From contig JALFMW010000029.1 of assembly GCA_022782605.1 (NCBI GenBank), positions 1 through 44,423 on the forward strand: a stretch of DNA of 44,423 nucleotides, read 5' to 3'. The stretch comes from Clostridium sp. (GTDB lineage Bacteria; Bacillota; Clostridia; Peptostreptococcales; Peptostreptococcaceae). Position 1 is the first letter of the stretch. Each line of letters starts with the position of its first letter. The translations under genes and the position numbers were made by a program. Below the pieces are notes generated by a model, which was not told the DNA's origin, made no database searches, and saw nothing but the letters and a program-made list of their open reading frames with translations. Of the stretch, positions 6,980 to 16,037 are shown piece by piece.

Positions 6980-8407
6980 TTGAAAGACATTATAATTATA
7001 GGAGCAGGTGTAGTAGGTTGTTCAATTGCTAGAGAACTATCTAGATATGACTTGGATACATTGGTTATAGATAAAAATCAAGATGTTTCAGAAGGTATAT
7101 CTAAGGCAAATAGTGGTATTATTCATGGTGGATTTAATGAGAAAAAAGGAACATTAAAAGCCAAATTAAATATAGAAGCAAACAAAATAATGGATTCTTT
7201 AGCAAAAGAATTAGAGTTTACTTTTAAAAGAAATGGATCATTAGTATTAGCATTTAACGAAGATGAACTTAAAAAAGTAAAAGAATTAAAAGTTAATGGT
7301 GAAGACTTAGGAATAAAAGACTTAGAAATATTAGACAAAAATCAAGTTTTAGAATTAGAGGAAAGTATAAATTCTGATGTTGTAGGAGCTTTACATATAA
7401 AAAATTCAGGAATAGTAAGTCCTTATGAAATGACATTAGCATTTGCTGAAAATGCCTGTGAAAATGGAGTGGAATTTTTACTAGGAAATGAAGTAGTAGA
7501 TATAAAGAAAGAAGAAGGATTTTATAAAGTTATTCTTAAAAATAATCAAATTATAGAAGCTAAATTAATTATAAATGCAGCAGGTCTTGGTGGAGCATAT
7601 ATAAATAATCTAGTAAGTGATAATAAATATGAGATTGAAGGTGTAAAAGGAGAGTACTGTTTACTTGATAAAATATCTGGAGCATTATGTAAAAAGACCT
7701 TATTCCAAGTGCCAAGTGAGTTAAGTAAAGGAGTACTAGTTACACCAACAGCAGAGGGGAATTTATTAATAGGACCAAATGCAACTCCTAGTGAGGCAGA
7801 TGATATAAAAACAACAAGAATTGGAATAGATGAAATAATAGAAAAAAGTAAAAAGACTATTAAGGAAATTCCATTCAATAGAGTTTTAAATACTTTTAGT
7901 GGAATTAGGCCAAAGGTTAAAACTAAAGATTTTATAATAGAAGAAGTAAAAGATGCTGAGAACTTTATAAATGTAATAGGAATAGATTCTCCAGGTTTAA
8001 CTTGTGCACCAGCTATTGCTAATTATGTAATAGATTTATTAAAAAATAATTTAAAACTAGAAGAAAAATCTAATTTCAAACCTCATAGAACAAAAATGGT
8101 AAGAATGAGTGAGCTTACTTTAGAGGAGAAAAATAAATTAATAGCTGAAAATCCTGCTTATGGAAAGATGATTTGCAAATGTGAATTTGTTACTGAGGGT
8201 GAAATAATTGATTCAATAAAAAGACCTTTAGGTGCAACAACTTTAGATGGTGTAAAGAGAAGAACTAGAGCTAGTATGGGTGGGTGTCAAGGAATTGGAT
8301 GTATGATACCTATAAGTGCCATTTTAAGTAGGGAACTGGGAATAGACATAAGTGAAGTAAATAAAGATGTTAAAAATTCTTCAGTTGTTGGATTTAAGGA
8401 GGATTAA
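6980..8407 (+). CDS. GlpA-like FAD-dependent dehydrogenase with C-terminal [2Fe-2S] BFD domain
   Basis: Protein of 475 residues starting at TTG, 7 bases after AAGGAGG. Residues 1-360 are a DAO-type FAD oxidoreductase: dinucleotide motif [14 protein letters not shown] at 8-21, then the substrate-side loop NSGIIHGGF. Residues ~385-460 are a BFD-like [2Fe-2S] domain with ICKC and GGCQGIGC cysteines. This is the architecture of anaerobic glycerol-3-phosphate dehydrogenase subunit A and related 2-hydroxyacid oxidases. It is followed 3 bases later by a partner flavoprotein. No glpK, glpF or DUF1667 gene is present, so glycerol-3-phosphate as substrate is plausible but unproven. Confidence 0.78.
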   Translation: MKDIIIIGAGVVGCSIARELSRYDLDTLVIDKNQDVSEGISKANSGIIHGGFNEKKGTLKAKLNIEANKIMDSLAKELEFTFKRNGSLVLAFNEDELKKVKELKVNGEDLGIKDLEILDKNQVLELEESINSDVVGALHIKNSGIVSPYEMTLAFAENACENGVEFLLGNEVVDIKKEEGFYKVILKNNQIIEAKLIINAAGLGGAYINNLVSDNKYEIEGVKGEYCLLDKISGALCKKTLFQVPSELSKGVLVTPTAEGNLLIGPNATPSEADDIKTTRIGIDEIIEKSKKTIKEIPFNRVLNTFSGIRPKVKTKDFIIEEVKDAENFINVIGIDSPGLTCAPAIANYVIDLLKNNLKLEEKSNFKPHRTKMVRMSELTLEEKNKLIAENPAYGKMICKCEFVTEGEIIDSIKRPLGATTLDGVKRRTRASMGGCQGIGCMIPISAILSRELGIDISEVNKDVKNSSVVGFKED

Positions 8408-8410
8408 TTT

Positions 8411-9301
8411 ATGCAAACATATGACTTAATAATTGTTGGTGGTGGAGCAGCAGGTATGCTATGTGCCATAGAAGCTAAAAAATTAGCAATGAATAAGGTT
8501 TTATTAATTGAAAAAGATAATGAACTTGGAGGAGCTTTATCATTAGGAAATTATAATATAAGTAATGAATTAAAAATTACAGGAAAGTATTATAAAAAAT
8601 ATCTAATTGAAGAATTTGAAAAGTTTGATATAGAAACTAAATTAAATACTATGGTATTAAAGATAGAGGAAGATAATTCAGTTTTATGTACAAGTCCAGC
8701 TAATGGTGTGGAAAAAATAAAAGGTAAAAAAATAATATTAGCAAATGGAGCAAAAGAAGGATCTAGAAAAGCTGTAAATATGGTCGGTAGTAGATGTTCA
8801 GGTATATATACCGTAGGAATGGCTAAGAAAATATTCTCTATGGATATGATACCAGGAAGAAAGATACTTATAGATGGTAGTGACACTTTATATATGATTG
8901 AAAAAGAATTAAAAAGAAGCAATATAGATGTGGTAGGTATTATTTCAAATACTGAAGACATAGAAACTTATGGTCTAACAAAAGATATCTATGTAAATTA
9001 TGAAATAAAAAATATTGAAGGTAAAGGCAGAGTTGAATCAGTAATCATAGGAAAAGAAGATGAAGAAGTTCAAATAGAATGTGATACAGTATTATTTGCT
9101 AGACCTCAACTTTCAGATGGATTAGTTGCGATGAGAAGTGGCATAAAATTAAATCCAAAAACAACTGGTCCTCAAGTTAATGAAGATTATATGACATCAA
9201 AAGAAAACGTATATGCTTGTGGAAATGGTATATATATTCATAATTATATAGAAGAAATAGAAAAAGAATGCTCAGAGTTAATATATAAAATATGTAGATA
9301 A
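8411..9301 (+). CDS. reduced pyridine-nucleotide-disulfide-type flavoprotein (GlpB-like partner)
   Basis: Protein of 296 residues. The FAD-binding motif GGGAAGMLCAIEAKK at 10-24 and the C-terminal FAD motif ENVYACGNG are intact. Homologues paired with GlpA-like proteins in Firmicutes have about 410-420 residues and a second Rossmann motif of the GSGDIGL type. Here that place reads ILIDGSDTLYMIEKEL, without the glycine pattern, and the conserved CRERPRG stretch is also replaced (GAKEGSRKAV). NAD binding is therefore probably lost, while FAD binding is kept. The gene is translationally close to the preceding dehydrogenase (3-base gap), so the two likely form one complex. The terminal electron acceptor is unknown. 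Confidence 0.7.
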   Translation: MQTYDLIIVGGGAAGMLCAIEAKKLAMNKVLLIEKDNELGGALSLGNYNISNELKITGKYYKKYLIEEFEKFDIETKLNTMVLKIEEDNSVLCTSPANGVEKIKGKKIILANGAKEGSRKAVNMVGSRCSGIYTVGMAKKIFSMDMIPGRKILIDGSDTLYMIEKELKRSNIDVVGIISNTEDIETYGLTKDIYVNYEIKNIEGKGRVESVIIGKEDEEVQIECDTVLFARPQLSDGLVAMRSGIKLNPKTTGPQVNEDYMTSKENVYACGNGIYIHNYIEEIEKECSELIYKICR

Positions 9302-9375
9302 AATTAAATTTGAAATAAGAATGATAAATAATACAATATAGTTTTTAGTTTTCAAATTGCATAGAAACTATAGTG

Positions 9376-9407
9376 ACTCTTACCTAAATTTGGTAAGGGT
9401 TTTTTTA
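9376..9407 (+). terminator. terminator of the FAD oxidoreductase operon
   Basis: CTCTTACC pairs with GGTAAGGG across TAAATTT, followed by seven T. A second inverted repeat ATAGTTT/AAACTAT (about 9337-9371) lies just upstream. Confidence 0.82.
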
Positions 9408-9555
9408 TTTTAAACTTGCTAGTTTCAATAATAAAAGAATAAAATTTTATATAAAAACTTTAAATGTTTATAAAAAAACAAAAAAATAATACTATAATAA
9501 TATTAATGTTATTGAAGGATAATATGCTAACAATTTGATATAAGGAGTTTAGAAT

Positions 9556-10008
9556 ATGGAAAAAGTTGAAAGTTTTAAATTAGATCACAACAAAGTAAAA
9601 GCACCTTATGTAAGAAAATGTTGTGTACTAGATGGAAAAATAGGAGATAAGGTTAGTAAATTTGATTTAAGATTTTTACAACCTAATGTTGAAGCTTTTG
9701 GTACAGCTTCAATGCATGGATTAGAACATCTATTAGCAACATATTTAAGAGAAGAATTAGATAATATAATAGATTTATCACCAATGGGTTGTAGAACAGG
9801 TTTTTATTTAATCATCTGGGGGGATGTTGAAGCAAGTACTGTTAAATTAGCCCTTGAAAGAGCATTGCAAAAAGTTATGGAGTGTAAAGAGATGATAGCC
9901 GCATCTGCAGTTGAATGTGGAAACTACAGAGATTTATCACTATTTGGTGCAAAAGAATATGCAAAAAAAGCATTAGAGGAAGGATTCTCTTTAAATATTT
10001 ATGGATAA
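9556..10008 (+). CDS. luxS: S-ribosylhomocysteine lyase
   Basis: Full-length LuxS of 150 residues. The metal site is complete: His54 and His58 in SMHGLEHLL and Cys121 in VECGNYRD, with the catalytic Cys79 in SPMGCRTGFY. It cleaves S-ribosylhomocysteine to homocysteine and the precursor of autoinducer-2. The stop codon overlaps the start of the next gene by eight bases, coupling it to the methionine synthase genes: homocysteine made here is the substrate of MetH two genes later. The ribosome site AAGGAG is 9 bases before ATG. Confidence 0.96.
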   Translation: MEKVESFKLDHNKVKAPYVRKCCVLDGKIGDKVSKFDLRFLQPNVEAFGTASMHGLEHLLATYLREELDNIIDLSPMGCRTGFYLIIWGDVEASTVKLALERALQKVMECKEMIAASAVECGNYRDLSLFGAKEYAKKALEEGFSLNIYG

Positions 10009-10720
10009 TAATAAGATAAATAATATTAAAAGTTTGGTTGAAATAGATAAAAATGAAGTTTTAAGATATTTACAATATAAAAATCAAGATATAAAAAGTG
10101 ATTTATTAGATATAATTGATCAAAGTATTGAAGAAACTAAAAAAATAATAAATCCAAGATTCATGATGAGAAAATATTCTATAAAAAAGAAAAAGCTATT
10201 TGATAAGAAAAGCCAAGTTATTTTAGAGGGGACAAATCTAATACTAGAAAGTAATGATGTTTATGATTTATTACTTGAATGTGATGAATGTATATTAATT
10301 GCAGCAACTTTAGGATTGGAAATAGAGAAAGAAATAAGAAAATTAACATATACAGATTTAACAAAGGGTGTCATTATTGATTCTTGTGCAACAACTGCCA
10401 TAGAAGAAGTTTGTGATATTTTGCAAGATGATATTGCTAAAAAATTATTAAAAGAAGATAAATATATAACTTATAGATATAGTCCAGGATATGGAGATTT
10501 ATCTGTAGAAAATAATTATTATATTATTAATATATTAAATAGTCAAAAAGAGATTGGATTAACTGTTACTAATAGTGGAATTATGATACCAAGAAAATCT
10601 GTGGTGGCTTTAATAGGAATATCTGATGAAGGAACAATAAATAGCAAAAAATCTTGTGATAATTGTAGTAGTAGACATAATTGTCAATATAAGAAGGAGG
10701 GCCATGCTTGTGGAAATTAA
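10001..10720 (+). CDS. stand-alone MetH reactivation-domain protein
   Basis: Protein of 239 residues resembling the vitamin B12-dependent methionine synthase activation domain; the most telling motif is RYSPGYGDLSVE at ~163-174, which contacts S-adenosylmethionine in MetH. In long MetH this is the C-terminal domain that reductively methylates inactive cob(II)alamin. Here it is a separate gene upstream of a MetH without that domain, so it probably acts in trans. The C-terminus adds a cysteine cluster (CDNCSSRHNCQYKKEGHAC) that could bind metal or an Fe-S cluster. It overlaps luxS at the start and metH at the end. Confidence 0.85.
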   Translation: MDNNKINNIKSLVEIDKNEVLRYLQYKNQDIKSDLLDIIDQSIEETKKIINPRFMMRKYSIKKKKLFDKKSQVILEGTNLILESNDVYDLLLECDECILIAATLGLEIEKEIRKLTYTDLTKGVIIDSCATTAIEEVCDILQDDIAKKLLKEDKYITYRYSPGYGDLSVENNYYIINILNSQKEIGLTVTNSGIMIPRKSVVALIGISDEGTINSKKSCDNCSSRHNCQYKKEGHACGN

Positions 10721-13103
10721 AGAATATTTAAAAGATAATATACTTATATTTGATGGTGCGATGGGAACTATGCTTCAAAAAGAAGGCCTTCCTATAGGTG
10801 ATAATCCAGAAATATTTGGTATAAAGAATCCCCATAAATTATTAAAAATACATAAAAAGTATTTAGAAGCAGGAAGTAATGTATTAACAACAAATACTTT
10901 TGGATGTAACGAATTAAAAGTTAACAAATTGGGATATACAGTTGAAGAAGTTATTGATACGGCTGTTTCAATAGCTAAACAAGCTATTGAAGAAAGTGAC
11001 AAAAGTAAACCTAGATTTGTAGCTTTAGATATTGGACCTATTGGAGAAATGTTAGAGCCTATGGGTACACTATCTTTTGATAGAGCATATGAAATTTTTA
11101 AAAGACAAGCTATTCAAGGTGAAAAAAGTGGAGCAGATTTAATTATTATAGAAACAATGATGGATCTTTATGAAGCTAAAGCTGCTGTACTTGCCGCAAA
11201 GGAAAATACAAACCTACCGGTAATATGTACAATGACATTTGATGAAAATGGTAGAAGTTTTACAGGATGTTTACCAGAAACTATGGTGGCTACAATTGAA
11301 GGATTAGATGTTGATGCCTTAGGGGTAAACTGTTCTCTTGGACCAAAACAACTTTTACCAATAGTAAAAACTATAACAGAACTTGCTAATGTTCCAGTAA
11401 TTGTTCAAGCAAATGCAGGTCTACCTGTTATAAAAGAAGGTCAGGCTGTTTATGAAATGAATGATGAGGAGTTTTTCCAAGGAGTGAAAAACTTTGTTGA
11501 TTTAGGTGTATCTATTATAGGTGGTTGTTGTGGAACAAATGAAACTTTTATCAAGAAGATTTCTGATAATATAGATAAGTTACAAAAGAAGGAACCTAAA
11601 AGAAGAAAATCAACCATTGTGTGTTCTGCTGCAAAATATATAGATATAAAAGGGCCTACTATAGTTGGTGAAAGATTAAACCCTACGGGAAGACAACTGC
11701 TTATTGATGCATATGTGAGTGGAAACAATGACTACGTAATAAATTTAGCTCTTGAACAAAGTAATGAAGGTTCAGAAATATTAAATGTTAATGTAGGAGT
11801 TCCAGATTTAGATGAAGAAAGGGCAATGAAAAGAGTTATAAAAGGTATACAAGAAGTTGTTGATGTTCCATTACAACTAGACTCATCTAATGTTAAAGCT
11901 CTAGAAGCAGGACTTAGATATTATAATGGAAGGACAATAGTAAACTCTGTAAATGGTAAAGAAAAATCATTAGAAACTATATTGCCGATAGTGAAAAAAT
12001 ATGGAGCTTGTTTAGTTGGATTAACTTTAGATGAAAATGGAATACCAAGCACTGCAGAGGGACGATTTAATATTGCAAAGAAAATAGTTGAAAGAGCAGA
12101 ACAATATGGTATAAAAAGACAAGATATTTTTATAGACTGTCTCTCTCTTACAGTTTCAGCACAACAAGATGAAGCAATGGAAACTATAAAAGCTATAAAA
12201 ATGGTAAAAGAAAATTTAGGATGTAAAACCATATTAGGTGTTTCAAACATATCATTTGGAATTCCAAATAGACAAGCATTAAATAATACTTATTTGAATT
12301 TAGCGCTTGGAGCAGGATTAGATTTAGCAATAATTAATACGGAAGATAGAACAATGGTTGAATCCATATATGCTTATAAAGTTATAAGTAATATGGATAA
12401 AGGTTGTTTAGATTATATTAAAAAATTCAAAACTGTTTCAAATGATAATAAAACAAAAGAAAGAAAAAACTATGATAATCTAACATTAGAAGATGTAATC
12501 GAAAGAGGGCTAAAAGAAGAAGCTAAAGATTTGACTCTTAAAATTTTAGAATCTCATGATGAACATTTTGTTTTAGATAAAGTTTTAATACCAGCTTTAG
12601 ATGTGGTAGGAACTAAATATGATAAAGGTGAATTGTTTTTGCCGCAGATGATACAAGCTGCTGAAACAGTAAAAGTATCATTGAATATAATAAAAGAAAG
12701 ATTAAGTAAAAATAATAATACATCTTCAAAAGGAAAAATAATAGTTGCAACTGTTCAAGGTGATATACATGATATAGGAAAAAATATAGTTAAAATAATG
12801 CTTGAAAATTACGGTTATGAAGTCATAGACTTAGGAAAAGATGTTCCTATTGAAGAAGTAGTAAAAAGAGCTAAGGAAGAAAATATTCAATTAATAGGAC
12901 TTAGTGCATTAATGACTACAACAGTGGAAAATATGAAGAAAACTATAAAAGCCTTAAAAGAAAATAATATAAATGCAAGAGTATTTGTTGGTGGAGCAGT
13001 AGTTACAGAAGAATATGCACAAAAAATAAATGCAGATTATTATTCTAAAGATGCAAAATCAGCAGTAGAAATAGCAAAAATAAATTTTAAAAGCAAAATA
13101 TAA
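10704..13103 (+). CDS. metH: cobalamin-dependent methionine synthase, short (three-domain) form
   Basis: Protein of about 799 residues. Domain 1 (~1-300) is the zinc homocysteine methyltransferase, with GAMGTML, VNCSLGP and GGCCGTN. Domain 2 (~315-570) binds methyltetrahydrofolate (GERLNPTGR, then LDSSN). Domain 3 (~590-799) is the B12 cap and Rossmann domain with the cobalt-ligand motif GDIHDIGKNI. The C-terminal reactivation domain is absent and is supplied by the preceding gene. I start it at ATG 10704; GTG 10710 is a strong alternative because its spacing to AGGAGG is 9 rather than 3 bases. Either start overlaps the upstream gene. Confidence 0.95.
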   Translation: MLVEIKEYLKDNILIFDGAMGTMLQKEGLPIGDNPEIFGIKNPHKLLKIHKKYLEAGSNVLTTNTFGCNELKVNKLGYTVEEVIDTAVSIAKQAIEESDKSKPRFVALDIGPIGEMLEPMGTLSFDRAYEIFKRQAIQGEKSGADLIIIETMMDLYEAKAAVLAAKENTNLPVICTMTFDENGRSFTGCLPETMVATIEGLDVDALGVNCSLGPKQLLPIVKTITELANVPVIVQANAGLPVIKEGQAVYEMNDEEFFQGVKNFVDLGVSIIGGCCGTNETFIKKISDNIDKLQKKEPKRRKSTIVCSAAKYIDIKGPTIVGERLNPTGRQLLIDAYVSGNNDYVINLALEQSNEGSEILNVNVGVPDLDEERAMKRVIKGIQEVVDVPLQLDSSNVKALEAGLRYYNGRTIVNSVNGKEKSLETILPIVKKYGACLVGLTLDENGIPSTAEGRFNIAKKIVERAEQYGIKRQDIFIDCLSLTVSAQQDEAMETIKAIKMVKENLGCKTILGVSNISFGIPNRQALNNTYLNLALGAGLDLAIINTEDRTMVESIYAYKVISNMDKGCLDYIKKFKTVSNDNKTKERKNYDNLTLEDVIERGLKEEAKDLTLKILESHDEHFVLDKVLIPALDVVGTKYDKGELFLPQMIQAAETVKVSLNIIKERLSKNNNTSSKGKIIVATVQGDIHDIGKNIVKIMLENYGYEVIDLGKDVPIEEVVKRAKEENIQLIGLSALMTTTVENMKKTIKALKENNINARVFVGGAVVTEEYAQKINADYYSKDAKSAVEIAKINFKSKI

Positions 13104-13352
13104 TTGAAAATAAATACAATAGTGTGTTAAAATAAAAAAAGCACTTTATAAAAAATATAAGCTTAAAATAAGCGAAATATATACTATAAATTGTGTTTAT
13201 ATGTTAATATTAAATAATGATAGTTGAAAATTAATCATTTAAATAATTCATACATAATTGGAGAATTATTTGATACAATATATACAGATTAGTTAACAAC
13301 TAGGTATTAATCTATTTTAGATTAAACAAAATTAAAAATTTCTCGTCAACAT

Positions 13353-13383
13353 AAAAAGAGGCTATATTTTATAGCCTCTTTTT
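13353..13383. terminator. bidirectional terminator between metH and the aminopeptidase
   Basis: AAAAAGAGGCTATA pairs with TATAGCCTCTTTTT around a short T-rich loop. It lies 10 bases beyond the stop of the minus-strand gene and also faces metH. The stretch 13104-13352 between metH and this hairpin holds no gene that I can see. Confidence 0.9.
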
Positions 13384-13392
13384 AATTGAAAA

Positions 13393-14622
13393 TTAGAATG
13401 CCCAATTTCCATCTTTGAATATTTGAATAGTTTCACCGTCATAAGTTTCTCCAACTATATTTAAGTCAGATGAACCAATCATAAAATCTACGTGAGTTAA
13501 ACTATCGTTTATTCCGTATTTATCATATTCTTCTCTAGGTAAATCAGCCCCATCTTTTATACAAGTAGCGTATGCAGAACCAAGAGCTAAGTGACAAGAT
13601 GCATTTTCATCATATAATGTATTATAGAATACAACATTTGTGTCTGATATAGGTGATTTATGTGGAACTAAAGCTACTTCTCCTAAGTAATGAGAACCCT
13701 CGTCTGTTGCTATAAGATTTTTTAAAGTTTCTTCACCTTTGGCAGCAGTACAATCTATAATTTTACCCTCTTTAAATGTTAAAGAGAAATCATCTATAAC
13801 ATTACCTCCATAAACTAATGGTTTAGTACTATGAACAACACCATCTACTTTATATTTATGTGGTAGGGTAAAGATTTCTTCTGTTGGCATATTAGGATTA
13901 AAGTTAATTCCATTAGGATCTACAGAAGCTCCACTTTCCCATATATGATTTTCAGGAAGTCCAATTGTTAAATCAGTTTTAGATGATTTATATTTTAAAG
14001 TTTTAAAATTCTTTTCATTTAAGAAATCAGTTCTTTCTTTTAAGTTTTTATTATGTTCATGCCAAGCTTGAATAGGATCATCATTATCAACTCTTGTACA
14101 CTTAAATATTAAATCCCAAAGTTTATCTACAGCTTCCTCTACTGATACATCTGGGAAGATTTTTTGAGCCCAAGCTTTAGTTGGAACAGAAACAATGCTC
14201 CATTTACATTTATCAGTTAATGTATATGATCTCCATTCTTTTAAAGCTATACCTGAAGCTTTTTGATAATTAGCAACTCTTTGAGGGTCCACATCTTTAA
14301 GTAAGTCTGGGTTAGCAGCATGAATACTTAAAAATGCTCCTCCCTCTTTTGCTATATGTACATATTGTTCTGATACCCAGTGAGGAAATTCATTGAATAC
14401 ATCATCTGGTGCATATAAATATCTAGCTAATGAACACTCTTCATCTGACCACTCAACATAAACATTTCTAGCACCATTTTCATAAGCAGACTTTACAGCG
14501 TATCTAACAAAATCTGCACATTCAATAGGTGTTCTAATAAGTAAAGTTTGATTTGGTTGAATATTTACACCAACTTTGATAGCTAATTCAGCATATTTTT
14601 GTAAATTTTTATTAAAATCCAT
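13393..14622 (-). CDS. M29-family metallo-aminopeptidase (AmpS/PepS type)
   Basis: Protein of 409 residues, the normal length for peptidase family M29. Metal-ligand regions are recognisable: the FSLTFKEGKI region, DEGSHYLGEVALV, the DENASCHLALG histidine and HVDFMIGSSD at the C-terminus. These enzymes use two cobalt or zinc ions to remove N-terminal residues from peptides in the cytoplasm. The ribosome site GGAGG is 7 bases before ATG. It is a single gene with its own terminator. Probable role: peptide turnover in an amino-acid-fermenting organism, the latter being inference from the likely taxonomic group. Confidence 0.92.
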   Translation of the reverse strand: MDFNKNLQKYAELAIKVGVNIQPNQTLLIRTPIECADFVRYAVKSAYENGARNVYVEWSDEECSLARYLYAPDDVFNEFPHWVSEQYVHIAKEGGAFLSIHAANPDLLKDVDPQRVANYQKASGIALKEWRSYTLTDKCKWSIVSVPTKAWAQKIFPDVSVEEAVDKLWDLIFKCTRVDNDDPIQAWHEHNKNLKERTDFLNEKNFKTLKYKSSKTDLTIGLPENHIWESGASVDPNGINFNPNMPTEEIFTLPHKYKVDGVVHSTKPLVYGGNVIDDFSLTFKEGKIIDCTAAKGEETLKNLIATDEGSHYLGEVALVPHKSPISDTNVVFYNTLYDENASCHLALGSAYATCIKDGADLPREEYDKYGINDSLTHVDFMIGSSDLNIVGETYDGETIQIFKDGNWAF

Positions 14623-14896
14623 TTTAATCCTCCAATGATAAAATATAGTAATAATAATATTATAGCATTATCTTATAGTGTTAATCATATTAATAATAAT
14701 CATGTATTATCTTTTGAAATTTGTTAGATTTCAAAAAAAATAACAAAAAAATGTACAAAAATGAAATATTTTATTTTAAAAAACCTATAAAAATCTTATA
14801 ATAAAATAGTAGTACTAAATTAAGAAATAAATTATATCTAAATGAAATACATTTATGATATGGGATGGGGAAAACATTTCGGTTAGGAGGTTATGG

Positions 14897-15718
14897 ATGG
14901 AGTTATATGATGCTCTTTTTTATAGAAAAACAATAAAAAGCTATTCAAATAAAATGATAAAAAGACCATTATTAGAAGAGATAAAACGTCTATGTGGCAA
15001 TATAACTTATCTAAATAACGATTTAAATATCAAAGCCCATTTAATTGAAAGAGGACATTTAATACATTTTTTATTGGGTAAAGAATCTGCTATTAAGGCT
15101 CCTCATTATGTACTTATAACTTCAAATAAAGGTGAAGATTATTTACAAAATATAGGCTTTGCTATGGAAGAATTAATTCTAGAATTAACTTGCTTAGGAG
15201 TAGGAACTAGCTGGTTAAAATGTGAATTAAAAAAAGAAGATATAAAGGAATTTATACAATTAGATGAGATAGATAATGAATATGATGAGGATATAGAAAT
15301 AGATGAAAGTCAAATAGAATATCCAATTTCACTAATTGCTATTGGCTATCCAGATGAATATGATAGTTTATTTAGAAAAAGCAAAAGAAGTTATGATAGA
15401 AAAAAAATAAAAGATATTTGTAAAGAATTTAATCCTAAGTGGAATGATGTATTAGAAGGAGTAAGAGTTGCACCTTCTATTATGAATAAACAACCTTGGA
15501 TATTCAAAGAAAAGGAATATGGCTTCGACCTATATGAAAAAGAACCTAGAAGAAGACTGGGAATAGAAGATGAAAATAAAATAAGTATGGGTGCAGCTTT
15601 AAGACATTTTGATATATGTTGCAAAGAAAAAAACATATCAGTGGAATATATCAAGAAAAATGTAAAAGATGGAAGAAGAAAAGAATACTTTATTAGTATT
15701 ATAGAAAAAAATAAATAA
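14897..15718 (+). CDS. nitroreductase-family protein (TM1586-like)
   Basis: Protein of 273 residues. The N-terminal RKTIKSYSNKMI matches the FMN phosphate-binding start of nitroreductases, APHYVLI is the second strand, and GFAMEELILELTCLGVGTSWLK is the dimer-interface helix with its glycine turn. The C-terminal half repeats the pattern (RVAPSIMNKQPW, GAALRHFDICCKEK), as in TM1586-type enzymes. A very acidic insert (EIDNEYDEDIEIDESQ) sits in the middle. Start ATG 14897 is chosen because AGGAGG lies 6 bases upstream; a 14-codon extension to 14855 has no ribosome site. The electron acceptor is unknown. Confidence 0.82.
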   Translation: MELYDALFYRKTIKSYSNKMIKRPLLEEIKRLCGNITYLNNDLNIKAHLIERGHLIHFLLGKESAIKAPHYVLITSNKGEDYLQNIGFAMEELILELTCLGVGTSWLKCELKKEDIKEFIQLDEIDNEYDEDIEIDESQIEYPISLIAIGYPDEYDSLFRKSKRSYDRKKIKDICKEFNPKWNDVLEGVRVAPSIMNKQPWIFKEKEYGFDLYEKEPRRRLGIEDENKISMGAALRHFDICCKEKNISVEYIKKNVKDGRRKEYFISIIEKNK

Positions 15719-15746
15719 TAAAAAATATTTTATATTTGAAGAACAG

Positions 15747-15776
15747 TTGACATAAGATATAATAAGTGCAATAATT
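15747..15776 (+). promoter_or_regulatory. promoter candidate of the pyrF-carAB operon
   Basis: Consensus -35 TTGACA at 15747-15752 with an ATAATT-type -10 at 15771-15776 (18-bp spacer). It is placed just upstream of the first PyrR motif, as expected for an attenuation leader. Confidence 0.5.
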
Positions 15777-15804
15777 ATATAAACTTAAAATTAATAAAAT
15801 CATA

Positions 15805-15843
15805 ATAATTAGAGAAAAAGTCCAGAGAGGCTTGTAGAATTAT
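15805..15843 (+). promoter_or_regulatory. PyrR-binding loop 1
   Basis: AGTCCAGAGAGGCT at 15819-15832 matches the PyrR RNA-recognition consensus ARUCCNGNGAGGYU known from Bacillus pyr leaders. Flanking ATAATT (15805-15810) and AATTAT (15838-15843) close the stem. Uridine nucleotide-loaded PyrR would stabilise this anti-antiterminator. Confidence 0.85.
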
Positions 15844-15885
15844 TTGATTTATTTGTTAAACAAATTTTAATAAAATATAATAAAG

Positions 15886-15918
15886 TCTTTTAAAATAGTC
15901 CAGAGAGGCTGATAAAGA
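15886..15918 (+). promoter_or_regulatory. PyrR-binding loop 2
   Basis: A second identical AGTCCAGAGAGGCT at 15897-15910, 78 bases after the first. TCTTT (15886-15890) and AAAGA (15914-15918) can close the stem. It lies upstream of the single clear terminator of the leader. Confidence 0.85.
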
Positions 15919-15974
15919 TAATAAACATAAACTAATACTAGTCATTTTTTATTGTTTAGATTATGCATACACAA

Positions 15975-16008
15975 TCCTTATACCTCTTTTTGGTGTAAGG
16001 ATTTTTTT
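15975..16008 (+). terminator. attenuator terminator of the pyr leader
   Basis: CCTTATACC pairs with GGTGTAAGG across TCTTTTT, followed by seven T, ending 30 bases before pyrF. With the PyrR motifs upstream this is the conditional terminator of a pyrimidine attenuation leader. Confidence 0.85.
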
Positions 16009-16037
16009 ATGGGCTTTATTAAGAGGGAGTGAATAAA

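Noticed and set aside
10656-10703. Upstream extension of metH
   Set aside because: The extra residues overlap the preceding gene, lie before the AGGAGG ribosome site and do not resemble MetH.
15758-15763. TATAAT as the -10 box of the TTGACA at 15747
   Set aside because: It is only five bases from the -35 element; the ATAATT at 15771-15776 has usable spacing.
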